DNA from: an uncultured Actinomycetes bacterium
Lineage (GTDB): Bacteria > Actinomycetota > Actinomycetes > Nanopelagicales > Nanopelagicaceae
DNA length: 35,458 nt
Direction of reading: 5' to 3'
Assembly (NCBI GenBank): GCA_903867285.1
Contig: CAIPQX010000167.1
Span: forward strand, 1 to 35,458
Shown here: positions 14,148 through 22,736 of the stretch, in pieces
How the letters are laid out: every line of letters starts with the position of its first letter
Position numbering within the stretch: the stretch's first letter is position 1
The notes under the pieces: model-generated
The model's input: the letters and a program-made list of their open reading frames with translations, nothing else
What the model was told of the DNA's origin: nothing
The model's database searches: none
Program-made: the position numbers and the translations under genes

Positions 14148-16034
14148 ATGACTGCAAATCTTGAACGTCATAAGTACGACATCGTCGTTATTGGTGCCGG
14201 TGGCGCTGGGCTACGGGCTGCCCTCGAAGCACGAGAAGCTGGACTCACCGTAGCGATCGTTTGCAAATCTCTCTTCGGGAAAGCCCATACCGTTATGGCG
14301 GAAGGCGGCGCTGCCGCCTCTATGGGTAATGTGAATGAGAAAGATAACTGGATGGTGCACTTCCGTGACACGATGCGTGGCGGCAAGTTTCTTAATCATT
14401 ATCGAATGGCGGAACTACATGCCAAGGAAGCGCCAGATCGCATCTGGGAGTTAGAAACGTGGGGCGCGCTCTTTGATCGCACTAAAGAGGGCAAAATTTC
14501 ACAACGTAACTTTGGTGGGCACGAATATCCACGTCTGGCCCACGTTGGTGACCGCACCGGCTTGGAATTAATCCGCACCATGCAACAACGCATTGTTGCT
14601 CTGCAACAAGTAGATGCGCGCGAGACCGGCAACCCTGAAACCAATATACGAGTTTTTGCCGAAGTAACCATCACGGAAATTCTCAATGAGAATGGCAAGG
14701 TTGCGGGTGCCTACGGATACCGCCGTGAAAACGGCGCAGAGGTCCTCTTTGAAGCACCAGCAGTTGTGATTGCAACGGGTGGCGTTGGTAAGACATTTAA
14801 AATTACCTCTAACTCTTGGGAGGGCACTGGCGATGGCCATGCGCTCGCACTCAAATCGGGAGCCAACCTTGTCGATATGGAATTCTTACAATTCCACCCT
14901 ACGGGTATGGTCTGGCCACTCTCGGTCAAAGGAATTCTTGTCACCGAGTCGGTACGCGGTGAAGGTGGAATTTTGACCAATAGTCTGGGTGAACGCTTTA
15001 TGTTCAAGTACATTCCAGATGTATTTAAGAATCAATATGCGGACAATGAAGCCGAAGCCGATCGTTGGTATATCGATCAAGATAACAATCGCCGTCCCCC
15101 AGAACTTCTTCCGCGGGATGAAGTTGCGCGTGCTATTAACTCTGAAGTTAAAGCAGGACGCGGAACAGAGCATGGCGGAGTCTTCCTTGATGTTTCAAAG
15201 CGCCTCTCTGCCGAAATTATTAAGAAGCGCCTTCCATCCATGTGGCATCAGTTCTACGAGCTAGCTGGCGTAGATATCACCAAAGAGGCGATGGAGGTCG
15301 GTCCAACTTGTCACTATGTAATGGGTGGCGTTGAAGTTAATCCAGATACCGCTGCAGCTGTAGGAGTCGAAGGACTCTTTGCTGCCGGTGAAGTTGCGGG
15401 CGGAATGCACGGTTCAAATCGCCTCGGTGGAAACTCGCTCACAGACCTCTTGGTCTTTGGTCGTCGCGCCGGAATGGGTGCTGTAGCTTATGTGAAGTCG
15501 CACGGTGCCAATCCAGTGAGTGATTCCACCATAGTGAAGGCAGCTACGAGAATCGCGGCTCCTTTCACACGGGTGGGCGGCGAAAATGCCTACTCACTTC
15601 ATCAAGAGCTACAAGAAATTACGCACAACTTAGTCGGAATCATCCGCACCCGAGCAGAACTTGTAGAAGCTATCGAAAAGATTGCTGACATCCGAAAGCG
15701 AAGTGCAAACATCTCCGTCACCGGAGATCGAATGTTCAATCCAGGTTTCCATCTTGCTTTCGATCTCGACAATATGTTGCTCGTCGCAGAAAGTACAGCG
15801 AAATCAGCGCTCCTGCGGGAAGAGTCGCGTGGAGGACATACACGTGATGATTTCCCTGGAATGAATCCCACCTGGCGTCAGGTCAACCACATCTCGAGTT
15901 TCGACGGTACTCAAGTCAATATCAAGGCACAATCACTTCCAGTTCTACCGAAAGAGCTCTTTGATCTCTTTGATGTTCACGAATTAGAGAAGTACATGAC
16001 CCCGCAGGAAATTGCGAAAGGCGGATCAAACTAA
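14148..16034 (+). CDS. sdhA: Succinate dehydrogenase / fumarate reductase flavoprotein subunit
   Basis: This 628-residue subunit oxidises succinate to fumarate with covalently bound FAD. The Rossmann motif VVIGAGGAGLRAALEA is near residues 13-28, and the histidyl-FAD site is H47 in KAHTVMAEGGAAAS. The substrate and FAD regions FLQFHPTG, ESVRGEGG, HYVMGGVEVN and LFAAGEVAGGMHGSNRLGGNSL are intact. It follows sdhC by 11 nt and its stop overlaps the sdhB ATG (TAATG). It resembles the Sdh1-type flavoprotein of actinobacteria in length and operon order (C-A-B). Confidence 0.96.
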   Translation: MTANLERHKYDIVVIGAGGAGLRAALEAREAGLTVAIVCKSLFGKAHTVMAEGGAAASMGNVNEKDNWMVHFRDTMRGGKFLNHYRMAELHAKEAPDRIWELETWGALFDRTKEGKISQRNFGGHEYPRLAHVGDRTGLELIRTMQQRIVALQQVDARETGNPETNIRVFAEVTITEILNENGKVAGAYGYRRENGAEVLFEAPAVVIATGGVGKTFKITSNSWEGTGDGHALALKSGANLVDMEFLQFHPTGMVWPLSVKGILVTESVRGEGGILTNSLGERFMFKYIPDVFKNQYADNEAEADRWYIDQDNNRRPPELLPRDEVARAINSEVKAGRGTEHGGVFLDVSKRLSAEIIKKRLPSMWHQFYELAGVDITKEAMEVGPTCHYVMGGVEVNPDTAAAVGVEGLFAAGEVAGGMHGSNRLGGNSLTDLLVFGRRAGMGAVAYVKSHGANPVSDSTIVKAATRIAAPFTRVGGENAYSLHQELQEITHNLVGIIRTRAELVEAIEKIADIRKRSANISVTGDRMFNPGFHLAFDLDNMLLVAESTAKSALLREESRGGHTRDDFPGMNPTWRQVNHISSFDGTQVNIKAQSLPVLPKELFDLFDVHELEKYMTPQEIAKGGSN

Positions 16035-16795
16035 TGGCGCGCACACTCAAACTTCGCATCTGGCGCGGTAACGATGAAGATGGAGCGTTACAAGATGTCA
16101 CCGTTGAAGGAAATAACGGAGAAGTAGTTCTCGACATCATTCACCGTGTTCAAGCAACACAGATGGGTGACCTGGCAGTTCGTTGGAATTGCAAAGCAGG
16201 CAAATGTGGTTCGTGTTCCATGGAGATCAACGGAAAGCCACGACTTGCATGTATGACCCAGATATCCGCATACGGGGATGATGAAGTAATCACCATAACC
16301 CCATTGCGTGCATTCCCTGTTATTAAAGATCTCGTTACTGACGTCTCATTCAATTACAAGAAGGCGATGGAAGTTCGAGCTTACGAACACCCGGCAGATC
16401 TTAAGCCTGGCGAAGCTCGTATGCAGCAAGTGGATGTAGAGCGCTCACAAGAATTTCGGAAGTGTATTGAATGCTTCTTATGCCAAGACACCTGCCACGT
16501 TATCCGCGATCACGAAGAGAACAAGAAATCCTTCGCTGGCCCTAGATTCTTTATCCGTATCGCCGAACTTGATATGCACCCGCTAGACACCCTGCGCAAT
16601 CGCAAGCAGACTGCGCAATCTGAACATGGGCTTGGAATGTGCAACATCACCAAGTGCTGTACAGAGGTCTGCCCTGAGCACATTCGCATCACCGACAACG
16701 CCATTATCCCCATGAAAGAGCGCGTCGTAGACGTCAAGTACGACCCACTTCGCTGGTTAGGCTCGGTTATCAGAAAGAGAGACGGTATTCTTTAA
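16034..16795 (+). CDS. sdhB: Succinate dehydrogenase iron-sulfur subunit
   Basis: This 253-residue subunit carries electrons from FAD to the membrane subunit. The N-terminal ferredoxin domain holds a [2Fe-2S] set at C53, C58, C61 and C73 (CKAGKCGSC then ACM). The C-terminal domain holds CIECFLCQDTC and MCNITKCCTEVCP, the ligands for the [4Fe-4S] and [3Fe-4S] clusters. Its start overlaps the sdhA stop. A TATTCT hexamer inside its last codons precedes the next gene by 6 nt, so the downstream genes may also have their own promoter. Confidence 0.95.
   Translation: MARTLKLRIWRGNDEDGALQDVTVEGNNGEVVLDIIHRVQATQMGDLAVRWNCKAGKCGSCSMEINGKPRLACMTQISAYGDDEVITITPLRAFPVIKDLVTDVSFNYKKAMEVRAYEHPADLKPGEARMQQVDVERSQEFRKCIECFLCQDTCHVIRDHEENKKSFAGPRFFIRIAELDMHPLDTLRNRKQTAQSEHGLGMCNITKCCTEVCPEHIRITDNAIIPMKERVVDVKYDPLRWLGSVIRKRDGIL
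16786..16791 (+). promoter_or_regulatory. -10 hexamer TATTCT inside the sdhB 3' end (holin-like gene)
   Basis: TATTCT is followed by 6 nt and the ATG at 16798, matching the leaderless geometry seen elsewhere. It lies in coding sequence, so it carries less weight. Confidence 0.35.
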
Positions 16796-16797
16796 GC

Positions 16798-17151
16798 ATG
16801 AGGATATTTGTTCGTTGGGGAGTATTAGCTCTCGCAGTATGGGCGGCTACAGGTTTAGTTCCAGGAATCAAGGTCCTCGGGGGCGCGTGGTCGTATCTCT
16901 TGGTTGCCTTGATTTTCTCCTTAATTAATACTTTTTTGGGTTCATTCCTTAAGTTGATGACTCTTCCTGCCGTGATTCTCAGTGCAGGACTTTTCTTGAT
17001 CGTGATCAACGCCGCAATGCTCGAAGTGACGACGCACATTACTAAAAGACTCACCATCACTTCTTTCTGGTCAGCAGTATTCGCCTCCGTCATTATTAGT
17101 TTGGTTTCGGGTGCGGGGTCCCGTTTAACTTCCAAACGCAATTGGAAGTAA
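16798..17151 (+). CDS. Phage holin family IV-like four-helix membrane protein
   Basis: This 117-residue protein has four predicted membrane helices (about 8-22, 30-50, 57-75, 90-106). The pattern GLVPGIKV...LLVALIFSLINTFLG..LPAVILSAGLFLIVINAAML is that of the 4TM_phage_holin (Phage_holin_4_2) family. These are common chromosomal proteins and are not evidence of a prophage; their role is unclear. The last 10 nt overlap the start of the first crcB. Confidence 0.8.
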   Translation: MRIFVRWGVLALAVWAATGLVPGIKVLGGAWSYLLVALIFSLINTFLGSFLKLMTLPAVILSAGLFLIVINAAMLEVTTHITKRLTITSFWSAVFASVIISLVSGAGSRLTSKRNWK

Positions 17152-17525
17152 AACAGCTCTCTGTCGTATCACTAGGCGGAATTATTGGCTCCCTCGCCAG
17201 GTGGGTTGTGTCACTCCTCATCGTTGACCCGGGTTTTCCTTGGGCTACGCTCACCGTTAATTATCTGGGTGCTGTTTTACTTACCATCATCGTGATCTAT
17301 ATCCGCCATCACCCGAACCCACAATGGTGGTGGCGCCCCGCATTGGGAACCGGATTCTGCGGTGGTTTCACGACTTACTCTGCCTTTGCTGTGACCCTTG
17401 ATCATGACCTGAACTCTCATAATTTTCATGGTCTCATCACGTATGTGCTGGCATCTCTTATTGGAACATTTATTTTGGTCTTTGCAACAAATGAATTTCT
17501 CGATAGACGTTGGTCTAAAAAATGA
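17142..17525 (+). CDS. crcB: CrcB fluoride channel subunit 1
   Basis: This 127-residue, four-helix membrane protein has the family signature GTGFCGGFTTYSAFAVT, which contains the pore Phe and Thr/Ser residues, and a conserved NYLGAVLL. Fluc/CrcB proteins work as dual-topology dimers or as pairs that export fluoride. The start appears to be TTG at 17142, overlapping the previous gene by 10 nt. The next crcB begins 4 nt before its end, so the two form a coupled pair. I did not recognise a fluoride riboswitch upstream. Confidence 0.88.
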   Translation: MEVKQLSVVSLGGIIGSLARWVVSLLIVDPGFPWATLTVNYLGAVLLTIIVIYIRHHPNPQWWWRPALGTGFCGGFTTYSAFAVTLDHDLNSHNFHGLITYVLASLIGTFILVFATNEFLDRRWSKK

Positions 17526-17860
17526 GAGTGCTTCTGATCTCTCTTGGTGCCGGGATAGGTGCACCTCTTCGATATCTCATTGATAAAAATATGCGCAAAA
17601 AGCGAGTCAATCTAATCCCGCTCGAAACGCTGTTAATCAATGTGCTTGGTTCATTTGTTCTCGGCATAACTGTCCATCGCGATGCAAATATGGGTTTCCT
17701 CTTTGGTACCGGATTTGCGGGAGCATTTACAACTTGGTCGGCTTTTGCTTTGGAAACTCACGACCTATTCAAATCGAGAAAGCATGTCATTGCCTGGGGA
17801 TATCTCTTGTTAACGCTTCTTCTGGGCGTGGCAGCTGCTGCTGCAGGGGATGCGATCTAA
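17522..17860 (+). CDS. crcB: CrcB fluoride channel subunit 2
   Basis: This 112-residue CrcB paralogue has GTGFAGAFTTWSAFALE and NVLGSFVLG, matching the family signatures of its upstream neighbour. Adjacent crcB pairs in Gram-positive bacteria usually encode oppositely oriented subunits of a heterodimeric fluoride channel. The basic loop DKNMRKKR after helix 1 may help set its orientation. Its ATG overlaps the stop of crcB 1, and its own stop overlaps by 3 bp the stop of the convergent aminopeptidase gene. Confidence 0.88.
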   Translation: MRVLLISLGAGIGAPLRYLIDKNMRKKRVNLIPLETLLINVLGSFVLGITVHRDANMGFLFGTGFAGAFTTWSAFALETHDLFKSRKHVIAWGYLLLTLLLGVAAAAAGDAI

Positions 17861-19302
17861 CGAAGCAGGTTAGTAACCCACACTTCAACCTCATCAGGAT
17901 GGCTAGGTAGTGCGCGACTTAAAACTTGCACGCCTGTCTTTGTAACTAATACATCGTCCTCAATGCGAACGCCGATGCCGCGGTACTCGGCAGGGAAGAG
18001 CAGATCATCGGGTTGAATATAGAGTCCAGGTTCGACTGTAAGCACCATTCCCACTTCTAGAACTCCCTCGCGGTAATCCTCTTTACGGGCCTGCGCGCAG
18101 TCATGGACATCAAGTCCCAACATATGCCCAGTGCTATGCACCGTCCATCTCCGATGGAAACCTGCATATTCTTGTAGTGATTCTTCGGCGCTGACGGGGA
18201 GTACGCCCAACTCTTCTAAGCCCCGGGCTAAGACCGCACTGGCCGCGTCATGGAAGGCGCTCCACGGAGCTCCCGGCTTAACTGCTTCAATTCCAGCGCG
18301 CTGCGCTGCATAAACGAGAGAGTAAATCTTGCGCTGCGCCGGCGAGAACTTTCCGTTGACGGGGATAGTTCTTGTGATGTCAGCGGTATACATAGAATCA
18401 ACTTCAGCACCGGCATCTATAAGGATTAAATCTCCTGGCAAGACATCGCCATCATTCTTAATCCAGTGTAGAACGCAGGCATGTGAACCAGCAGCTGCGA
18501 TCGTGTCATATCCAAGATCATTGCCCTCCAGGCGCGCTCTGCCATAAAAAGCCGATTCAATGATGCGCTCGCCACGTTTAACAGATACCGCCGCAGGAAG
18601 AGCTTGCACCATGTCGCTAAATCCGCGAATAGTGACATCGATCGCCTTCTGGATCTCGGCAATTTCGTATCGATCCTTTATCAGTCGCAACGCAGAGATC
18701 TGGGCGAGCAACTTGGCTTCGCGTTTCTTACGATGCTCGACTAAGGCATCGACAACTGGATCTTCACCGTGAATAGCCAAGGTGTCCACATCATCTTCGA
18801 GCATTTCAGTGAGATCATCGATATGAATTACTGACATTCCATAACGCTGCTCAGTTTCTGAGGCAGAGAGTCTGCGTCCAATCCAGAACTCACCATGTCT
18901 GCGATCGGAGTGAAATTCATCGGTATCACGTGGTGAACGAGGATGAATCAAGAGCAGAGCTTCATGTCCTTGTGCGGCTGGCTCTAGTATCAATACAGAA
19001 TCCGGGACGCAGTCGCTGGCGGTAATCCCCGTGAAATACGCATAGGCGCTATGTGCGCGGAATTTGTAATCAGTGTCATTGCTGCGCACCTTGAATGTTC
19101 CTGCTGGAATTACGAGTCGTACTCCGGGATAAAGTGCCGAAATCTTGGCGCGGCGTACCGCGGCAAACTTCACAACTTCGGCAGGTTTAACTCCCTGCAA
19201 GGCGGTATCTGACCACCCCAAAGCCATAAATTCCGTTAGAGCTTCGCCTTTAGGGATGTCATGTGACTGGGTACCAGGTGCCCGATCAGGAATCTTATTC
19301 AC
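17857..19302 (-). CDS. pepP: Xaa-Pro aminopeptidase (M24B, aminopeptidase P)
   Basis: This enzyme removes an N-terminal residue preceding proline, a fitting neighbour for a hydroxyproline pathway. An N-terminal creatinase-like domain (about 30-190) precedes the pita-bread catalytic domain. The metal ligands lie in LILIDAGAEVDSMYTADITRT, in STGHMLGLDVHD, in VLTVEPGLYI and in GVRIEDDVLVT. I choose the GTG at 19302 (481 residues) because TACCCT lies 7 nt upstream. The longer open frame reaching 19698 runs antisense to the aldehyde dehydrogenase and encodes no recognisable domain. An ATG at 19335 is also possible. Confidence 0.9.
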   Translation of the reverse strand: MNKIPDRAPGTQSHDIPKGEALTEFMALGWSDTALQGVKPAEVVKFAAVRRAKISALYPGVRLVIPAGTFKVRSNDTDYKFRAHSAYAYFTGITASDCVPDSVLILEPAAQGHEALLLIHPRSPRDTDEFHSDRRHGEFWIGRRLSASETEQRYGMSVIHIDDLTEMLEDDVDTLAIHGEDPVVDALVEHRKKREAKLLAQISALRLIKDRYEIAEIQKAIDVTIRGFSDMVQALPAAVSVKRGERIIESAFYGRARLEGNDLGYDTIAAAGSHACVLHWIKNDGDVLPGDLILIDAGAEVDSMYTADITRTIPVNGKFSPAQRKIYSLVYAAQRAGIEAVKPGAPWSAFHDAASAVLARGLEELGVLPVSAEESLQEYAGFHRRWTVHSTGHMLGLDVHDCAQARKEDYREGVLEVGMVLTVEPGLYIQPDDLLFPAEYRGIGVRIEDDVLVTKTGVQVLSRALPSHPDEVEVWVTNLLR

Positions 19303-19309
19303 ATTGGTA

Positions 19310-19322
19310 AGGGTACTAGGCT
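19310..19322. promoter_or_regulatory. Back-to-back -10 hexamers of pepP and the aldehyde dehydrogenase gene
   Basis: On the minus strand TACCCT (19310-19315) is 7 nt from the pepP GTG at 19302. On the plus strand TAGGCT (19317-19322) is 6 nt from the ATG at 19329. The hexamers are one base apart, so the two promoters physically overlap. Confidence 0.5.
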
Positions 19323-19328
19323 TGGAGT

Positions 19329-20843
19329 ATGTCATTACAGCCCTTTCAAGCGGTGAATCCTGCGGATGGTCTCGCCTTCGGAGCCGAATATCCAGAACAG
19401 ACCCACTCAGAGGTAATCGCTGCAATAAGTAGCGCTGCCAGTGCGCGTGAACCATTCGCTGCACTAACACTTGCAAAGCGCGCCAGCCTGCTGGAGGCCA
19501 TAGCCATTGAAGTTGAAAATTTACGCTCCCACTTGGTGGCGATTGCCAATTTAGAGACGGGATTGCCAGAAGCGCGCATAAATGGCGAGATATCTCGCAC
19601 CATTGTGCAACTCCAACTCTTTGCCGCCATGGTCCGTACCGGTGTGCATCTAGGCGCCACCATTGATTTGGCTGATCCTGATTACAAGCCGGTCGCACGT
19701 CCCGATATGCGAAAAGTCAATCTTCCTATTGGTGTAGTTGCGGTCTTTGGGGCATCCAACTTTCCATTTGCCTACTCGGTTATTGGTGGAGATAGCGCTG
19801 CAGCGCTCGCTGCCGGTTGCCCGGTCGTAGTAAAGGCTCATCCTTCGCACCCAGGTACCTCACTTCTTACCTTCCAAGCGGTGCAAAAGGCGCTGCTATC
19901 GCAAGGACTCTCACCTGATATTTTTACGATGGTGCAAGGGCGTAGCCCAGAGATCACACATTGGATTGCACTCGCCGATGAGGTCGCTGCGATTGGATTT
20001 ACGGGCTCTGCGCTCGTGGGGCAATTGCTGGTTGATTTGAGCCATTCACGCGCAGTACCGATTCCAGTCTTTGCAGAGATGGGGAGCTTAAATCCAATCT
20101 TTATCACCGCAGCTGCTCTCGATGAGCGAGCGACAGCCATGGGAGAGAACCTCTTTGATTCAGCAACCCTGGGATCCGGCCAGTTCTGTACCAAACCCGG
20201 CTTAATATTTCTTGGTGGCGATGGCGCAGAGTTTGTGGCAGCGATGCGCAGCAAGATGGGCTCTCTTGGCACACAACCCCTACTTAACAAGGGTATTAGC
20301 GAGCGATACAACAGTGTTGTCTCTGCACTTGCAAAACATCCTGGGGTCGAAACAATTGTCGGAGAAGTTCCGGATCAAGGATTTATCGTGCAACCAACAA
20401 TCTTTGTACTTGATTATCAGATGTACAAAGCAAACCCCGAATTTAGTCACGAACACTTTGGACCAACAACTGTGGTCGTTCAATGTACAGAGTCTGACTT
20501 CGCGGAAATTATCGCTCACTCCGAAGGGCAGTTGACCGCTACCTTGCACCTAGCAATCGGTGAAATTCGCCCCGAGTTGGTAAGAGCGCTCAGCGCTATT
20601 GCCGGTCGTTTAATTCTCAATGGTGCACCTACTGGCGTATCGGTCTCTGCAGCACAAAATCATGGCGGACCTTGGCCTTCATCTTCTACTCATACGACCT
20701 CAGTGGGCACCGATGCGATCTATCGCTTCATGCGCCCCGTGACGTATCAGGGTTTCCCAGATGAATTGTTGCCACCGGCTTTGGCGAGCGGAAATCCAGA
20801 GAAGATTGAAAGGCTTGTAAATGGAGTGCGCGGCCTAAACTAA
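19329..20843 (+). CDS. 2-oxoglutarate semialdehyde (2,5-dioxovalerate) dehydrogenase
   Basis: This aldehyde dehydrogenase family member of 504 residues oxidises 2-oxoglutarate semialdehyde to 2-oxoglutarate, the last step of hydroxyproline breakdown. Motifs are FGASNFPFAYSVIGGD, the coenzyme-binding PVVVKAHPSHPGTS, E250 in FAEMGSLNP and the nucleophile C287 in GSGQFCTKPGLIF. These are typical of the KGSADH branch and not of general ALDHs. It is transcribed toward the hydroxyproline run and overlaps the epimerase gene 3' end by 9 bp. The start is supported by TAGGCT 6 nt before the ATG. Confidence 0.9.
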   Translation: MSLQPFQAVNPADGLAFGAEYPEQTHSEVIAAISSAASAREPFAALTLAKRASLLEAIAIEVENLRSHLVAIANLETGLPEARINGEISRTIVQLQLFAAMVRTGVHLGATIDLADPDYKPVARPDMRKVNLPIGVVAVFGASNFPFAYSVIGGDSAAALAAGCPVVVKAHPSHPGTSLLTFQAVQKALLSQGLSPDIFTMVQGRSPEITHWIALADEVAAIGFTGSALVGQLLVDLSHSRAVPIPVFAEMGSLNPIFITAAALDERATAMGENLFDSATLGSGQFCTKPGLIFLGGDGAEFVAAMRSKMGSLGTQPLLNKGISERYNSVVSALAKHPGVETIVGEVPDQGFIVQPTIFVLDYQMYKANPEFSHEHFGPTTVVVQCTESDFAEIIAHSEGQLTATLHLAIGEIRPELVRALSAIAGRLILNGAPTGVSVSAAQNHGGPWPSSSTHTTSVGTDAIYRFMRPVTYQGFPDELLPPALASGNPEKIERLVNGVRGLN

Positions 20844-21836
20844 GAAACCGTCGGGGAATGGATCAGATGAATCCAGAACCCAGGTCGCTTCACCCATAAT
20901 CCAAGCCCTGCCCGTAATAGTTGGGATGATCGCAGCTATTCCCGCGACACTTGTGTGTTCCTTCACCCGGCCTTCAAAGTGAGATCCGATCCATGATTCA
21001 TTAATCAGAACGTCGTTATCTTTGAACTCACCACGAGCCACCATTTGCGCCAAGCGCGCGCTCGTACCCGTTCCGCACGGAGATCGATCAAACCAGCCTG
21101 GATAGATTGCCATTGCATTCTTCCAGTGCAGGGGATGATCGCCTGGAGTTATAAAGTCGATGTGATGACAGATCGCAATTTCTGGGTTCTCCGGATGCAC
21201 GGGGCGATTCTGCTCATTGATTGCGTCAGAGATCGCCAAGCCCGCCTCTAGGAATTTCGCACCGTTCTTGCGTTCAAAAGCTATGCCCACGCGATCTATC
21301 GGCACGATCGCATAGAAGTTGCCGCCGTAGGCCATGTCATAGGTGATTTCACCGTAACCAGGAACCGAAACGACCTGATCGCTTTGATAGAGAAAGGAGG
21401 GAACGTTGGTGATTGTCACACTGAGAGCTCTTCCCTCTTTAACCGCCACATCGACAACTACAAGCCCCGCAGGAGTATCTAGGCGCACCGTTGTTACGGG
21501 CTCTATGACTGGTACCAATTTCTTCTCAATCAGAACAGTTGCTAAACCAATCGTTCCGTGGCCACACATCGGCAAGCAACCCGATACTTCAATGTAAACG
21601 ACACCGACATCAGCGTCGGGGCGAGTGCTCTTCTGGATAATCGCTCCGCTCATCGCCCCATGGCCGCGCGGCTCAAACATCAGCCATTGGCGCAGATGAT
21701 CCATATGCTCCATGAAATAGGCGCGCTTTTCAAAGGCGGTGCTACCTGGAATCTCTCCGATTCCCTCTAGGACAACGCGAGTGGGCATTCCTTCGGTGTG
21801 TGACTCAACGGTCTTGACCGAACGAATGAGCGTCAT
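20835..21836 (-). CDS. 4-hydroxyproline 2-epimerase (proline racemase family)
   Basis: This 333-residue enzyme interconverts trans-4-hydroxy-L-proline and cis-4-hydroxy-D-proline. Both catalytic cysteines are present, C91 in PMCGHGTIG and C254 in DRSPCGTGTSA. Trans-3-hydroxyproline dehydratases of the same superfamily have Thr at the first site, so this is an epimerase. Proline racemase is a formal alternative, but the neighbours (D-hydroxyproline dehydrogenase, deaminase, KGSADH) make the hydroxyproline assignment strong. It is the last gene of the minus-strand run, beginning 2 nt after the deaminase stop. Confidence 0.92.
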   Translation of the reverse strand: MTLIRSVKTVESHTEGMPTRVVLEGIGEIPGSTAFEKRAYFMEHMDHLRQWLMFEPRGHGAMSGAIIQKSTRPDADVGVVYIEVSGCLPMCGHGTIGLATVLIEKKLVPVIEPVTTVRLDTPAGLVVVDVAVKEGRALSVTITNVPSFLYQSDQVVSVPGYGEITYDMAYGGNFYAIVPIDRVGIAFERKNGAKFLEAGLAISDAINEQNRPVHPENPEIAICHHIDFITPGDHPLHWKNAMAIYPGWFDRSPCGTGTSARLAQMVARGEFKDNDVLINESWIGSHFEGRVKEHTSVAGIAAIIPTITGRAWIMGEATWVLDSSDPFPDGFLV

Positions 21837-21838
21837 TG

Positions 21839-22732
21839 TTAGCGATTCTTGAAGAAGGCGAGGGCGCGCGCGGTATCGGCACGCAACTTTGCGTCATCAC
21901 TTGCAGGAAGTGGTAAACGTGGCAGACGGGTTGGTCCACCATATCTTCCGATGATATCCATTGATAACTTGATCGCTTGAATAAACTCTTTACGCGAATC
22001 CCAATTGAAGAGATCATGGACGGCTGCATACATTGGTGCGGCTTCCTCATATCGCCCCGTTGTCACAAGGTTATAGAGCTCTGCAGATTCAGCTGGCATG
22101 GCATTAGGAAAACCTGCAATCCAACCGACAACACCAGCAGTTGAAAGTTCCAGGAGCACATCGTCAGCACCGACTAGAACTTCTATGCGTGGTGCACGCT
22201 GGTGGATCTGCCAGACACGCCGCACATCACCAGAAAACTCTTTAATAGCGACGACGTTGGGGACTTCATCGGCGATACGGGCTACGAGATCTGCTACTAG
22301 ATCCACTTTTGTATCAAAGGGGTTGTTGTAGGCAACAATCGGAATCCCAACCTTGCCAACTTCCTTGTAATGAGCGACAACTTCATCATCGTTTGCTCGA
22401 TAGGCGTTGGGAGGCAGGAGCATCACTGCATGGGCGCCAGCCTCGGCGGCATGTTCAGTCCACTTGCGGGATTCGGCGGCGCCATAAGCACCAACGCCGG
22501 CAACAATGTGAAATCCCTCTGGTGCTGCGCTAATTGCAGTTTCTAGAATCTTGGCGCGCTCACTATCGCTCAGCACCTGATATTCGCCGAGAGAACCGTT
22601 CGGGACAATTCCATGAGTTCCATTGGCAGCTAACCACTGCACATGCTCCGCATATTTATCAAAATCTACTTCGAGGTTCTTATCAAAGGGTGTTGCAGCG
22701 GCGGTGATAATTCCATGCCATGGTTTTGTCAT
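21839..22732 (-). CDS. Probable 1-pyrroline-4-hydroxy-2-carboxylate deaminase (DHDPS/NAL family)
   Basis: This 297-residue TIM-barrel protein of the dihydrodipicolinate synthase/N-acetylneuraminate lyase family has a catalytic tyrosine (Y135 in VAYNNP) and Schiff-base lysine (K164 in VAIKEFSGD). In this context it should convert 1-pyrroline-4-hydroxy-2-carboxylate to 2-oxoglutarate semialdehyde and ammonia. The start is the ATG at 22732 (MTKPWHGII); the longer frame to 22768 lies in the previous gene. TATTGT sits 6 nt before this ATG inside the preceding stop region, a possible internal leaderless promoter. Confidence 0.87.
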   Translation of the reverse strand: MTKPWHGIITAAATPFDKNLEVDFDKYAEHVQWLAANGTHGIVPNGSLGEYQVLSDSERAKILETAISAAPEGFHIVAGVGAYGAAESRKWTEHAAEAGAHAVMLLPPNAYRANDDEVVAHYKEVGKVGIPIVAYNNPFDTKVDLVADLVARIADEVPNVVAIKEFSGDVRRVWQIHQRAPRIEVLVGADDVLLELSTAGVVGWIAGFPNAMPAESAELYNLVTTGRYEEAAPMYAAVHDLFNWDSRKEFIQAIKLSMDIIGRYGGPTRLPRLPLPASDDAKLRADTARALAFFKNR

Positions 22733-22736
22733 AGCG

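Noticed and set aside
17050..17141. Fluoride riboswitch before crcB
   Set aside because: The region is coding sequence of the holin-like gene and I could not recognise the crcB RNA motif there or before 16798.
16798..17151. Phage holin as a sign of prophage
   Set aside because: The four-helix holin-like family is widespread on chromosomes and no other phage gene is present.
19303..19698. N-terminal extension of the aminopeptidase P frame
   Set aside because: It runs antisense to the aldehyde dehydrogenase, has no recognisable domain, and a leaderless GTG start at 19302 gives the normal family length.
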